Source: Drechslerella dactyloides (Eukaryota > Ascomycota > Orbiliomycetes > Orbiliales > Orbiliaceae). From it: a DNA stretch of 64,000 nucleotides. Numbering within the stretch: position 1 is the stretch's first letter; each line of letters opens with the position of its first letter. The stretch spans positions 3,782,001 to 3,846,000 of the forward strand of contig JAGTWJ010000001.1 of assembly GCA_020064725.1 (NCBI GenBank). The letters are read 5' to 3'. Made by a program: the position numbers and the translations under genes. Of this stretch, positions 22,716 to 34,740 are shown piece after piece. The notes below the pieces were generated by a model that saw only the letters and a program-made list of their open reading frames with translations, was not told where the DNA came from and did no database searches.

Positions 22716-25232
22716 ATGGCTAAGCGCAAGGCTGACGGCGAGCCTGCCGGCCTCTCGATCCCGGACGCCCCCTCTCTCACCGAACCGACGCCACCAGGCG
22801 GCCAGGCGCAGGCCCGCGAAACCGCCCCGCCGAAGCTCAAGTCCCCCGCCGCCACCGACATCATCCCGCCTCTCGCGACGGCCGTCGTCGACGGCACCAC
22901 GTATAAAGTCCAGCCGGAGGGCCTGGCATCCATTCTCATCCCGGATACTCCCCGCGAGAACACCACCGCCGTCTTCTACAACTACATCCAGCAGTTCAAC
23001 CGCGACCTCACCATGGCCGTCACCCGCGGCTTCGGCGAGCTGCTGGACGCTGAACGCCGCGCGATTGCCAGCCGACGTCGCCACCGCGGCGGCGTCAAGC
23101 ATAAGAACAAGCGGCGCAAGAGCGAGGAGCCGGCCAATGGCGGCGTTTCCGCTGCCAAGCAACCAGACGAAGCCAACGAAGCCGAAGACGCGGACGCCGT
23201 CGAATTCACCATCGACGGTGCCGGCGACGTCGGTATGACCGATGCCGCCGCCACCACAGCAGTCCCCCGCCCACGCTTCGCGGTCCTCGACGCCCTCAGC
23301 GCCACCGGCCTGCGCGCCCTCCGCTACGCCAAGGAAATCCCCTTCGTAACCCACATCACCGCCAACGACATGTCCCACGACGCCGTCGAAAGCATCACCC
23401 GCAACATCGCCTTCAACGCCGTCAGCCACCTCGTCACCGCCAGCCTCGACAACGCCGTCGGACACATGTACCGCACCGCCTACCCACCGTACACCCCCGC
23501 CCCGACGCCCGAAAACCCGACCCGCATGAAGAGCTCCGCTGCGGAGAAATACCACGTCATAGATCTGGACCCCTACGGTAGCGCTGCGCCGTTCATCGAC
23601 GCGGCGCTGCAAGCACTCGAGGACGGCGGGTTGCTGAGCGTAACGTGTACGGACGCCGCGATATTCGCGAGCACAAGCTACCCTGAGAAGACGTTCGCAA
23701 CGTACGGCGGACTCCCGCCCAAGGGCGACTTTAGCCACGAGAGCGGCCTGCGGATGGTGCTGATGAGCATCGCGACGGCGGCGGCGCGGTACGGACTGCA
23801 CATCGAGCCGCTGCTGAGCTTGAGCATCGACTATTACTGCCGCGTGTTCGTGCGGGTGAGGCGGAGTCCCGAGAATGTGAAGAAGCTGGCGAGCAGGTGT
23901 ATGATGGTGGTCAATTGCGATTCCGGGTGCGGCGCGTGGAAGGCGCAGGAGATGGGAACGATGCGGGAGCGCGCGAATAAGAAGGAAGGTGCGGGGGGGC
24001 ATGCGGGGTATAAGTACGGCGTCGCGCAGGCGGTCGAGAGTGGGGTTTGCGAGTTTTGCGGGTACAAGATGCATGTTGCGGGGCCGATGTGGTCGGATCC
24101 GATTCATTCGGCGGGGTTTATCAACCATTTGCTGTCGAATGTGCTGGGGGGTGAGATCGTGAGGGGGTACGGGACGTATGGACGGATTTTGGGCATGTTG
24201 AAGCTCGCGCTGGGGGAGTTGGCGCCGGAGACTACGCCCACTCCTACTACTGCAACTATCACCACTGCTACCACTGCTGCGGCGACCATAAATACAACAA
24301 AAGATAAGGCGAAAGACGAGCTGGACTCGGCGACGCCGGCACCGGGACAGGCGCCCCCGCAATCAACGGAGGGTTCCGACGAGTCCGCGAAGCAGATGCC
24401 GACAACCAAGCGGAAGCAGATGCAGCGGAACAAAGATACCAGGACAGCGACGAATGCCACGATCGCCGCGAAGAGAAACCCGACAGCAGACCCACTCGCG
24501 CTGTTCGTCATGCCGACGCAGCTCGCCCGCGTGCTCCATTGCGAGGCACCCTCGCTCGCCGCCCTCCGCGGCGCGCTCCTCACGCTCGGCTACCACGTCA
24601 CGAAATCCCACTGCCGCGCCGGCAGCATCAAGACCGACGCCCCCTGGAGCGCCATCTGGCGCATCATGCGCGCATGGGTCAAAACGCACCCCGTCAAGCC
24701 CGGCAGCGTCACACCCACCATGCCCGGCCACCGCATCCTCCACGGCCACGACGAGGAGAACCTCGACGACGTAGTCTTCGACGAGGCCCTCGGCCGCGAT
24801 AGGGATAAAGCCAAAGGCGAGGTGAACTACCAGCTCAACCCAAACGCATACTGGGGCCCCATGGCCAAGGCTTCCAAGCGCGGCCTGACAGCCGAGGAGC
24901 TGAGCCGCGTGGGTAACGCTGAGAAAGACCGCCGGCGGAAGGAGGAGAAGGAGCGGCGGATGCGCGAGAGACTCGCGCGAGGTCCCGACGAGGGACCCGA
25001 AGCGGAAAGTAAGCGGAAGCGAAGGAGGGGTGTTAAAGATGGGAAGGACGGGCAGCAGCCGCCGCCGGGGACGGCGGTCGAGCAGATTGATCGTGCGGCG
25101 GGTGCGGAAGAGACGCCCGCGCGGACGAAGGAGTCTGAGGATAGCGCGCAGTACGGGATGGCGGGGATTAGCGCGAGCGATTTGCAGCGGCTGGAAGAGC
25201 AGGCGACGGCTGCGCGGACGGCGGGTGCGTGA
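22716..25232 (+). CDS. trm1: tRNA (guanine26-N2)-dimethyltransferase TRM1
   Basis: Intronless, 838 aa from ATG 22716, or 926 aa if the in-frame ATG at 22452 is used. The family makes N2,N2-dimethylguanosine at position 26 of tRNAs with S-adenosylmethionine. Visible parts, numbered from 22716: FYNYIQQFNRDLTMAV (about 90); the SAM-binding start LDALSATGLRALRYAKE (about 195) and ITANDMS; the catalytic-loop motif DLDPYGSAAPF (about 285); SCxDAA-like TCTDAAIFA; and zinc-type cysteines in CGAW and CEFCGYKMH (about 410-450). A Thr/Ala-rich insert (about 505-590) splits the C-terminal domain, and the tail is Lys/Arg/Glu-rich and probably nuclear-directed. Bakers' yeast TRM1 is known to use two starts for mitochondrial and nuclear forms, and the upstream frame here is a candidate for the same arrangement. 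Confidence 0.95.
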   Translation: MAKRKADGEPAGLSIPDAPSLTEPTPPGGQAQARETAPPKLKSPAATDIIPPLATAVVDGTTYKVQPEGLASILIPDTPRENTTAVFYNYIQQFNRDLTMAVTRGFGELLDAERRAIASRRRHRGGVKHKNKRRKSEEPANGGVSAAKQPDEANEAEDADAVEFTIDGAGDVGMTDAAATTAVPRPRFAVLDALSATGLRALRYAKEIPFVTHITANDMSHDAVESITRNIAFNAVSHLVTASLDNAVGHMYRTAYPPYTPAPTPENPTRMKSSAAEKYHVIDLDPYGSAAPFIDAALQALEDGGLLSVTCTDAAIFASTSYPEKTFATYGGLPPKGDFSHESGLRMVLMSIATAAARYGLHIEPLLSLSIDYYCRVFVRVRRSPENVKKLASRCMMVVNCDSGCGAWKAQEMGTMRERANKKEGAGGHAGYKYGVAQAVESGVCEFCGYKMHVAGPMWSDPIHSAGFINHLLSNVLGGEIVRGYGTYGRILGMLKLALGELAPETTPTPTTATITTATTAAATINTTKDKAKDELDSATPAPGQAPPQSTEGSDESAKQMPTTKRKQMQRNKDTRTATNATIAAKRNPTADPLALFVMPTQLARVLHCEAPSLAALRGALLTLGYHVTKSHCRAGSIKTDAPWSAIWRIMRAWVKTHPVKPGSVTPTMPGHRILHGHDEENLDDVVFDEALGRDRDKAKGEVNYQLNPNAYWGPMAKASKRGLTAEELSRVGNAEKDRRRKEEKERRMRERLARGPDEGPEAESKRKRRRGVKDGKDGQQPPPGTAVEQIDRAAGAEETPARTKESEDSAQYGMAGISASDLQRLEEQATAARTAGA

Positions 25233-27474
25233 TGCCTCCACTCGTTTATACCATCTACATACCCCTCGCTACCCAATGGACGAAGTTTTGTGCGGCATGT
25301 GCGGCATGTTGGGTGTCACAGCAAGGAACCCAAGCGCCCCCCCCCCCCCCCCCCCTGGCACGCATTAACTTCAACTTGTTGGAATAATGTAAAGTATGTA
25401 TCATATATTATATATAGATAGGTGTAGCCGGGCGCGCGTGACTTGTCATCATCGCTAGCTATAAATGTATAGAAATAGACGATATAGCATCGACGGATCC
25501 CTGTATTCTGTAGACCGTAGATGCATGTAGACCGGTGTAACGTCACCGTGGTAGACACTATCTCGGGTGCACTCTCCACATTGCACTGCATTGCGTACCG
25601 ACTGGCTGGTTGATGGATTGTGATGAATCTGTTTCACCCATTCTCCACATGATTCACATTACGAGTGGTTACGAACCGTTATCAATGCACCAGCAATTAG
25701 GCCGGCATTGTCTCGGTCTCGATGGACTGTATGCGTACGTAAGTAAATTGTTGAATAGCACCAGTCACTACTATCCCCTGCAATCGTCGTAGCTGTAGTT
25801 TAGAGCTATACTTTTCCAGTGTGTTCTCCGGTCACGTTGGAGCTGCACGAAATTTCTCAATGTAAATCCAGAGAATGCTTCGGTCGAACGAATTTGAAAT
25901 GTGAATTCTGCGGGAAATTTGGAACCGAACCTAGTCAACTTTCTTCGCGACTCTAGGTGGAAATGGAGCTGCACATGTTCTATGGCGATCCATAGCTGCG
26001 AGCTGCTTCTCTACATGCATGCGACCTTTTCTTAATTTGACAGCGGGCCCATAGTTCGTGACAGGCACATGCAATGTACCCACATGCCTTCGAGATCGTG
26101 GAATACCTCCAGGTCGGGTTGTTCGAGCCCAAGCGAGTGTTGAATTCTCTCGATTTGGAAATATTCGCTTCCCGTTTGGGATGTGGTTTCGCCAATTCGT
26201 GATATTTTATCGCGTCTAGCGTCTTCTTTCGGATGTTTTATTGCCACTTTAGGATTTTCTCTGCTTATTTTTGGAACTTTTAATGATATTTTTCGGATAA
26301 CTGGGTGATGTATTGGGATATTTTTTGTCGAATTTGAAGAAATGGTGTTCCCTTTCGGCTGAATTTATCGCTGCTTGGGGTATACTAGTTCTGTGCGCTT
26401 GAATGCCGTTTGACAAGCAGCTATAGCTGTAGCTTGATGCGTGGGAGGTACATTTTCAATATATCGATTCTACGCTCCCGGCTTGTGTAGTCATATGTCA
26501 TCATCTTGATTTATTGTCTCGCGAACCAGACTGCCGTAAGCGTACTTTAACTGGCGAAGGTTGGTTGATTCAACGAAAAAATCGAGAAACATCTATATCG
26601 CTATATCCGTATGTAGATTTGATCAAACATCATTGTACTTATTTCGTTGAAATTTGACTCTTGATTGTCAAGTCTATCTAGCTGTCTATGGTACCCGCTG
26701 CAATGAATCGACAGCCGCAAACGCATTGCATCGTAAATCAAAGCCCCAAGCAAGAATAAACCCATCGCGGATGCATGATCGGACGCGAAGGAAAAGGAAG
26801 GAAGGAAGGAAGAAGGCAAAAGAAGGAAGCTAGCTCAATCTGTATGGTAACGAGCGACTGAGTGAATCAACGTCGGCGAGCTCTCGCTGGAACGAAATGC
26901 ATCCGGTAACCAGATAAAATATGGAATTAAAGAAAAAACAATAAATGAGTGTGTGCACACATGTGTGCGTATGTGAGTAAATGAGTGTCAGAATGGTATC
27001 TTTTTAATGAGTGTCCGGGCCTTAGCTTAGGCCAAAGGTAAAGAACGAAAACAGCTGGTATCTTGAAGGAATGTGGTATCTTTGATGAAACGAATGTCGC
27101 GGGTAGCGTCTGCCGCCCGACTGGTAAAGAGCGTATAACTGGGTCAGGCTTGCTGGATATCCAAAAGAGTGTGAATGGTCGGTCCGTGGCCGCCGCTGCG
27201 AAGGGAAAGAAGATGAAAAGAACAAAAACGATGATGCGATGAAACTTGCGCCGCGCTGCCCTTAACGCCCGGTAATGACACCGTGAACCTGGTAAAATGC
27301 AGAATAAAAGTATATACAGCAGCCGGATGGCCAAAAATTATATTTACAGAGAAGGGAAGAATAACGCGGAAACTGTCAGCCGGTGAATTTGAAACGGCCG
27401 GGTGAGTTAATCCGGGAGTTGATCCGGCCGGAGAGAGGACGTTATGATCCGGTATCAATTGTCCCGGCCGATAT
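25233..27474. other. Intergenic, 2.2 kb, no gene seen
   Basis: Two converging 3' ends. Contains a 19-base C run (25337-25355), a GGAA microsatellite near 26790-26810 and, near 26517, a weak copy of the GTCTCG-type palindrome described under findings. Open frames are short and unbiased. Confidence 0.45.
25337..25355. repeat. Poly-C homopolymer
   Basis: Nineteen consecutive C in the TRM1 3' flank; exact length may be a sequencing estimate. Confidence 0.8.
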
Positions 27475-29133
27475 CTAGGACACCCTGGCTGCGGAGCCAG
27501 GTGTATCCGCCAGCTCGTCGAGGCGAATGGTCTCTAAGGACGGCCTCGCTTGCAGGATCGTAGGAGGAAGAAGCATCGATTTGCTCAGGGCCGGCGGTTG
27601 CGGGTCTTCCAAAGCGAGCTCAAACATCGAGTCGACGTTCGACAAGACCGACTCGAAAGACGGGAACTGTTCTTGCAGATCCACAGTCGAATCTGGCGAT
27701 TTATCCGTTAGCATGCATCCGTGCGACGACCAACACAAGTCTCGTGCGTAGGGGAAAATCGTATCGACGAAGGGACGAGGGAACTCAGACCATGCGGGGT
27801 CAGGTCTGTGCGTCTGTTTAGCCGGAAAACGAATGCGGAGGAAATTGGTTCATCACGGAAACGCATTGTGGAGATTGCGGGAGGAGGATCCCTTCCATGT
27901 GCAAGGGTGCAGGTAGTGAGAGGACGACGACAGACATTCCAGAAGGAAATCGGGCAAGTGGAACTTACCCAGCAGCTTGGTTCGAATCGGCTCGTCCTGC
28001 GCCTCGTTGAATGAGAGGTAGTAGTCGACTTTGAGCGCTGGGAGCTCGATGTGGATGACGCTAGATTCGATTGGTGTGTGGGCTTCAGATTCTGATATGC
28101 TGCTGCTGTCGCTGTCGCTGCACGACGACAGTGAGGACCGAGATAGCTCGCGCTCAGTGCAGATGATCTGGTTGGGCAGGCTGGAGCCGAGGCCTGCGTA
28201 TTTGGCAGTGGTTTCAAGGAGCGCCTGATGGGCGATTTCTTCGTATTCATAGTAATCGTCGTAGTCGATATCGTCATCCAGGTCCATCTCGTCGTACTCG
28301 AGATATTCTGGCCATGGGCAGTGGGAGGAGAAGGAGGACGTCCTGGTTGTAATACCGCCAAAGGTGCCGTCTTCGAGGAGTAGCGGCGCAGTGATGGTCT
28401 TCTGAGCCTCCTGCGAGGTCTTTCGACTAAAGCAGCCGTCATCCGCATCGCTTGATATCGATGAGTCTGAAGCAACTTCGTTCAGAGAGAACATGGAGTC
28501 CATAGAGCATGAACGAGACGAGTCCGTGCTTCCGATATCGAAAGGGTTCCACTCTTTGACGTATTCTACCAGATCTCCCAATAACGATTTGTGGGGGATT
28601 GTGGAGATCGATAGTGGCGACCTCCTCGGTACCGGGACAAACTCGGTGTCGTCTGTGATTGTCTCCTCGAGGCCCAGGTAAAACTCCTCTCTGAATGGGT
28701 TGAATGGCTGCTCGATGGTAATCGTCCTCGGCGCCCAGGCCATGGAGCATGGCGAAGGATTTCGCGACAGGCAAGCCTCAGGGATCGGAAAGGTGAGTGT
28801 TGCTTTTCTGCCTTTCATCATTGCCTCGAACTCTCGGAGCGCCTCTTCATCAACTTGAAAATCGGCATCATCGTCTACATCTTCGAAGACATCAACGACC
28901 TCTTGCAAGCTTTCGATCTCTCGCATGATATCCAATATCTCCGTTTCCATGTTGTCGTCGTCCGTCCGCTGCAGCATCCCGGAGTACTGGAACTTGGTAT
29001 CGGATGGTATCCGGGCCAGCCATAGCGTCATGTCCAGAGCCTCCATCTGGTCGATGAGGTACCGTTGTCTTTCCTTGGCGGCCTCATAATCTTCCAGAGC
29101 GACGGGCACATCGGCGCTGAGCAGTGAAGCCAT
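27475..29133 (-). CDS. Acidic, serine-rich protein, 460 aa, unknown
   Basis: CDS complement(join(27475..27692,27969..29133)). Exon 1 begins MASLLSADVP at 29133, after a CTTGCAG that may close a leader intron. Its donor is a consensus GTAAGT. The 276-bp intron ends with CTAACGGATAAATCGCCAG and rejoins in phase to give LLDSTVDLQEQF. The protein has a helical N-terminus (residues 12-110) with many Glu, Asp and Leu, then Ser-rich stretches and highly acidic patches such as DDDIDYDDYY (about residue 305) and EYEEIAHQ. The C-terminal exon contributes LSNVDSMFELAL and a proline/leucine segment. No signal peptide, membrane segment or known fold is recognised. The ungapped open frame continues past the donor for about 39 more residues, so an unspliced form with a different tail is possible. 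The function is unknown. Confidence 0.65.
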
Positions 29134-32100
29134 CGTGAATGTGGGAATACGGCTGCAAGAAGAGAGTGGGCGTGAGTTGTGTGTGACGAGAGGTGTGCAT
29201 GTAATGGTATCGAAAGGTGCGGCCCTCAAACGTCTTGCGGCTCACGCTTGCTTGCATTAGCACGTTGGCGATGAGTGTCCACGAGAGAAGTGAGGCTTCT
29301 GGGGCGTATGACGCTTAAGTATTATATTCGCGCAAGCCAACCGCATCTGGGAGGGGATGTTATGTTTTATTTTTTCTTCCAGAAGATTAATATTTTGGTT
29401 GTTGGTGTGGAATCTCCATCCCATCCCTGTATATGCATATACCGACATGCACGAACATGTATGCGTCCATATTTCTTCTTTGGCGCAACCGTCGCTGCAG
29501 CTCTATTGAATGTTTCGAACGATCGTGACTCCCGCAGGGAAACGGGTGTTCGGGAGATACAAGGAGCTAGGATGGGAATGCGCGGAGGGCAATCGATCGC
29601 GAATTCTTTTTTTGGTGCGCATAGATGTCTCTGAGATCAGTTTCCCCGAACACGGTTATATTGGATTGGTATGCCAACAAAACATCGAGGAGCTGCCATC
29701 CATCCAGTTTCAAGTTGAAAAATTGGTTCAACCTGCCAGGAATCGGCCGTTCGAAAAGAGTTGCTGCAGAGCTGTCAGTTGGCCGGGGTAGCCTGTTATT
29801 GCAAGGAATCCACGGGACTAGTTCCCTGAACGGCAGCTCCCTCAAAGCGGAATCTCTGGACTGGCCTTCCCCAGAAGCACAAAGAGTCGGGAGCTACACC
29901 GTCTTGCCAAAACGAGGCAGGCAGCTTGATCCTGTGATACCGGCCCAGGACTGGTGGAAGCTCGGGCGCAGGGCCGACGAAGTTCATAGATCGATGGGAA
30001 GTCGGGTGTGGATGCCTTCAGGCAGGCAGCCGCCTGATTTGGCAAGCACACCCATCTCGACCGAGCCACAGCATCCGACCGATGGGCCATTGGCTGGTGC
30101 CGCAACGTCCACCTGGAAACTCAGCATCGGCGTTCGCGACGCTGCCGAGGAGAAAGCGAAGCGATGCGGCATAGTTAGCATTTCTTGCCAAGAATTTGGA
30201 ATTTGGACGAATCTCCTGTGTAAATGTGCGCAGACATGTGTCGCATCATCAGAATTCTGGCGCCCGCTACATGCATGCCTTTTGAGACGCAAAGGGGTTC
30301 ACATACTCGAGTGCTCGTACGTACCGGATTCTCAGGAAGCGAAGGCCCATGCCCATGTGCAAGTAGCAGCGACAGTAATTGGCTGTAGCAGCCCAGGCTT
30401 CAAGGCTAGGCGACCGACGTCAGCTTGCGCATCGCGGATGTTGCTGGAAGGAAAGAGCTGCCTGTCAAAGTCGGCGTCTGAACGAACACACGCTGTGCCT
30501 CATTGCGGGCTAGTGCGGCTAGCCGGTGATGTCAGGTCCTCCGCGGGTCTGGCTAGGGAAACCGAAGAGCAGCTCGCCCCGAGAGAGCAATTTGGATGTG
30601 CGACATAGCAAATTTCCGCTAGATCAGGTCGATGCCTTGGCGAGGGTGCTGCGTGGGGTGCGCCAGGGAGTCAGATGCGGCGTGGTACGGCCGCCGGCTG
30701 GATCGGTCTGCATGCCAGTCGGTACGCAGCGTACCTCGTCTGTAGACGTCTGGCGGGAAGGGAGCACATGCGGCGGGGCCGAGATCAAGATGGCGTATCT
30801 CGCGAGCTTGGGGTTCGGGTCATGATCAGGTCGAGTCGAGACGAGTTGATCGGATGAAGCTGCTGTGCCGGGCTGAACCCGCCCTAAAACACGCCTTAAC
30901 GAACAAAGATGCCCGCTCGTTCGCGGGCCCCACGCGCATGCGTTCAGCTTTTCGGAATCGATCATTCATGCGACTGCTATTTATACTGATTCAGACAGCT
31001 TTCACGTTCGCGCATTGACATCCGTATCGATACATGCTGAATATGAGCCATGACAAGCTGTTTCCTACATATTCGGCTAGGAATCACCCAAGGATACGGT
31101 TCACCTGACCGTCTCAACTTTAAACGTTTCCGCTATATGCATGTAAGGCTGTCGATTATAATAAGGACGGAAACGACCCACTCGTCTGGTGGCTGTATCC
31201 ACTGCTGATATGTAGCTTAGCCTCGTTCTCCACCCACAGGATATATTTATATATCGATACCTCGGCGAGCCCTTTGTTTCAAACATTAGCAGATTTCACG
31301 AAATGAAGCTCGATATCATGATCAATTGGTGAAGCTGTATCAAAATGCTACCAATTGACAACTCAGCTGAGACCGTGAAAATTCTGCGAACTCAATTATC
31401 ACCAGCTCCATGGCTAGTTTTGGAGCTATCGCCAGCTATCCAGAAAGCTTCCTTATGATTACTACATGCTGTAGCGCTAGAGCGCTGCAGCTGCGCCAAT
31501 GCATAAATTAGAGTAGCCCGACCCTTCAATATTACATACATATAGTAGCGGATGACTCGATAGCGCTGTCATGAGGCAGTCGATAGCGAAGTAAAGAAAT
31601 GTGCATTGAAGTTAATCGATAATTGCAATCGAGAAATACATGGGGGAAAGTTGAACCTATATATCCGTCGCCAAAAGCAGCGTGAAGATCACAAGGCTTC
31701 GACAATACTATGCTCGTCTTTCTTATCCATTCACAGCATATCGCTTATTCGCGCTGATGCTTCCGAGCTCTGTTTTCGTGCTCGGCAATGTGTCAGTCTT
31801 GTGAGTCGCCTCGTGGACGCGTGCGCGTGCCATTGGTAGCTGTAATGTTCATTGCTTTGAGTAGTATGAGTAGTATGGGGAATACCGATATCCTGTCTCC
31901 TTGGTCCACCCTAAAAAAGTTTCGATCCCAATGGCCTGAATTCTCGCAGATATTTACAGGAGCCCATCGTGATCGTCACGTTCGAGTCACACTTATTCCT
32001 ATCTTCACTAGGTCTCGTACTTGGATACAAAGGCCTAATATCGGGCCTTAGTAGAGGCAGTCAGAGTGATAAAGGCCATTCGTCCGTGATATCTGCGTGA

Positions 32101-33681
32101 TATAATCAATATCACTAATTTCAGATATATGCCCTAATTAGAATATTTTTCGCCATACTAGCGTCGTGGGCTATATGACGAGTTGAAGGTATCAACCATG
32201 ATCAAGCACACAGAATATTGCTGGCTACATGTATTCAGGCCGGGGCACTCTTTACTTTATATATTCACAGCCTGACGGTTTACGGAGGCCTTGTAGAGGC
32301 TGCCATGTGGGTTTTATTTGACACGGCATCCATGGCAAAGCTTGTGCATTTTGTGGTTGCGGCAGTAAGCCTTTAATTGCGTCTGGCGTGCATGCTGGAT
32401 TACGAGTTTATATCTCGAGGCGCTTACCCTTGCCGACTGATTTACGACACGATTGAAAACTTAAAACTCGCAAACTCGAGATCAATTTAAATAAACTTTC
32501 GGGATTTAACAAGGTTTCTTCCACTTCAGGATGTCGGTAACGTCGAGATGCAACGCGGCCATTTCGAGATCAGTGGCTTGCAATGGTGACAAGGGCGGGA
32601 ATTAAACGGTCTGCAGGTACGTAAACGAGGTTGAAAGTTTATTTAAAAAGTGCAGATACGAGAGCCGCAAGAGCATCTTAGCCACCAGACACTACATCGG
32701 TGTACAATCATGCCCTCATTCACTAGAATGTATTGTTTCAGACAATAGTAACATATGTACCCGCGTATTTGACAATGAGCTGAGCGTATATACCTGAGAT
32801 TTGTCCTAGCTCTAGTAACTCATCAAATCCTCGTAGAAGTCCATCTACGAGTCTGCTGTTTTCTCGTACACCAATTCTGCTAATAGTATGCTTTATCATT
32901 TATAATATGCGGTCAAACTCGGAAGAATTCGCATGCGTCTGGCCTCGAGACCAGCGCATGTGTCAGGACTCAGTAAACCTATCCAGTTGAATACACCATA
33001 GCTTATATTATTGTACTATATTATAGCGCTATCTGGGTATGATGGCCGTTCTCGTGGGCACTCGGACAGGCGCATAGTATACACGACGTGCCGTATCCGT
33101 ATACTCGAGTCAGTGTATCGCAAGAATTTTATAATAAGATATAACTTTATACCCATATATTGCCCCGTCACAAACAGTTTTACATGAGTCTAAACGAGAG
33201 CGCGTATGCAGGCTTTATGTCCGACTCTCGGGTGGGGCTACCGCCTACATTGCCGTAACACATCTCTGTGTCGAGCGTCTATCAAGCTCAAATGGGTAAA
33301 TGAAGGCCGAATTTAACGCGTCGAAGCGTTTCAGTATTCCAAAAGGCCGGAAAGAGGGCTCTGCATGCTTCTACAGGCGATAAAATGCCGTTTACCTCCT
33401 GAGCATCGGACATTTGGGTCGGACATTCAAAAATCCATTGATCAGATGGACATGTACATACCTGATGGCCAAAATAAATGTCCACGGATCTAGACGCTCA
33501 CAGATTTATATAAATGCCCCGTATTAGCTGTAGAGTGTATCTTGGTCTTCTTGAGTCAGTTTATTCAGCATTCCTTGAGTCAGTTTAAGTCAGAGTCACT
33601 CCTTTTTGTTGTTGTTATCTTATCACAAATTGTTACCACTAGTCTCTACTCGTATCATATCACTCATTTACTTGATCTACA
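29134..33681. other. Gene-poor 4.5 kb stretch
   Basis: No supported gene. The first 1.7 kb has moderate GC and one long frame (29625-30608) with no recognisable protein character. From about 31,000 to 33,600 the DNA is AT-rich with many TATA, ATAT and TCGATA words and no long frames. This could be old decayed repeat DNA, but no transposon motif is legible. Confidence 0.45.
33506..33514 (+). promoter_or_regulatory. TATA box of the Egh16-like gene
   Basis: TTATATAAA lies 168 bp upstream of the ATG at 33682, at a fitting distance for a TATA-driven inducible gene with a leader of about 140 nt. Confidence 0.5.
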
Positions 33682-34740
33682 ATGCAGTGGAAGACTAGTG
33701 TCGCCACAGGTATCGGCGTCTCGTTGGCGTTGGTCTCACAGGCTGCGGGCCACAGTGTGTTCCTCGATGCTGTCGGCGATGCGAACCCCCAAGTCCACGG
33801 CTGCGGAATCGGGGTGGACATGCTTGTTCCCGACCTGACGAAATATATAGCAAGGAACTGGCGAGATGTTATTGTATTCTCCATACCGTGGCAACCAAAT
33901 AGGCTTTGCACTGAGTGTCCCAGGGCAGCTACCATCGAATGCGCCGATTGCCTATGTAAGCCTGCAGACAATTGCCCCGCAGGGCAAAGGTTCATTACGG
34001 GTTGCACCAAATGTTCCAAATACAATTTAAACTGTGCGAAATGCCGGACCCCGATCCCCAACACTTGCGGTCGGAGACTTAAGCCCAATATGACGAACTT
34101 CTTCACCGAAGACTACTCTGGGACAGCCTCGTTGCCTCATCCCTCCAATCCGAAAGCAGTCGAGCTGATCGATCCGCAAAGAAAACTAAACACGAAGGTC
34201 TGGACCGAGGCATTTGTTCAACAGAATCGAATCCCGCTGGTTTCACCAGGAGGCCTTCTTACTGTGAGCGTACGTCAAGTTAATGCCGATGGCGCTGGTC
34301 CCTACACTTGTAGGATAAGCTATGCTGGAACAGAGGACAAGTGGGACGACAAGCCTTTGAAAATTATCACCAATGTTCCAGGTGTCGCTGGTATCAGTAC
34401 CGCCGTCAGTACAACATTCCCGCTAATAGTCAAACTACCCGACGATCTCGAGTGCGATGGCTCTTATGGTGGCAGGAAGAACATGTGTATGGTGCAATGC
34501 GTTAACGGGGCACCCAATGGTCCGTTCGGAGGATGCGTTCCTATCGAGGTTAAACCTTCAGCGAAACCGCCACCGCCTCCCAAGCCTTATACACCTCCCC
34601 CGCCACCGCCTGCAAAGGACAAAGCCGAAGTCAAGTCGTACGCAGACGGAGAGGATCTCACCAAGGAGCAGCTTGGGGCTTTGACTGGATACTACAAAAA
34701 GAAGTTGAGGTTGAGGAAGCTTAGGTTCTTCCGAGACTAA
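33682..34740 (+). CDS. Egh16-like secreted protein with Cys-rich insert
   Basis: Intronless, 352 aa. A signal peptide (about residues 1-22, ending SQAAG) precedes GHSVFLDAVGDANPQVHG, the usual N-terminal start of the Egh16/Gas1 appressorium-associated family. The family's C-terminal block is clear at about 190-295: VRQVNADGAGPYTCRI, ITNVPG, FPLIVKLPDDLEC, NMCMVQCVNG and GPFGGCVPIEV. Between them, residues about 75-133 are packed with cysteines in CxxC-like spacing (CTEC, CADCLC, CTKC, CAKC), which I do not remember from ordinary members. After the core come a poly-proline linker (about 295-315) and a very basic tail with KKKLRLRKLRF. Family members are extracellular proteins linked to plant or insect infection in some fungi; the role here is inferred only from that. 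The TATA box upstream suggests regulated expression. Confidence 0.8.
   Translation: MQWKTSVATGIGVSLALVSQAAGHSVFLDAVGDANPQVHGCGIGVDMLVPDLTKYIARNWRDVIVFSIPWQPNRLCTECPRAATIECADCLCKPADNCPAGQRFITGCTKCSKYNLNCAKCRTPIPNTCGRRLKPNMTNFFTEDYSGTASLPHPSNPKAVELIDPQRKLNTKVWTEAFVQQNRIPLVSPGGLLTVSVRQVNADGAGPYTCRISYAGTEDKWDDKPLKIITNVPGVAGISTAVSTTFPLIVKLPDDLECDGSYGGRKNMCMVQCVNGAPNGPFGGCVPIEVKPSAKPPPPPKPYTPPPPPPAKDKAEVKSYADGEDLTKEQLGALTGYYKKKLRLRKLRFFRD

Noticed and set aside
29625..30608. 327-codon plus-strand frame in the gene-poor stretch
   Set aside because: No domain, no hydrophobic-core pattern, mixed codon use, overlapping open frames on the other strand; most likely chance.
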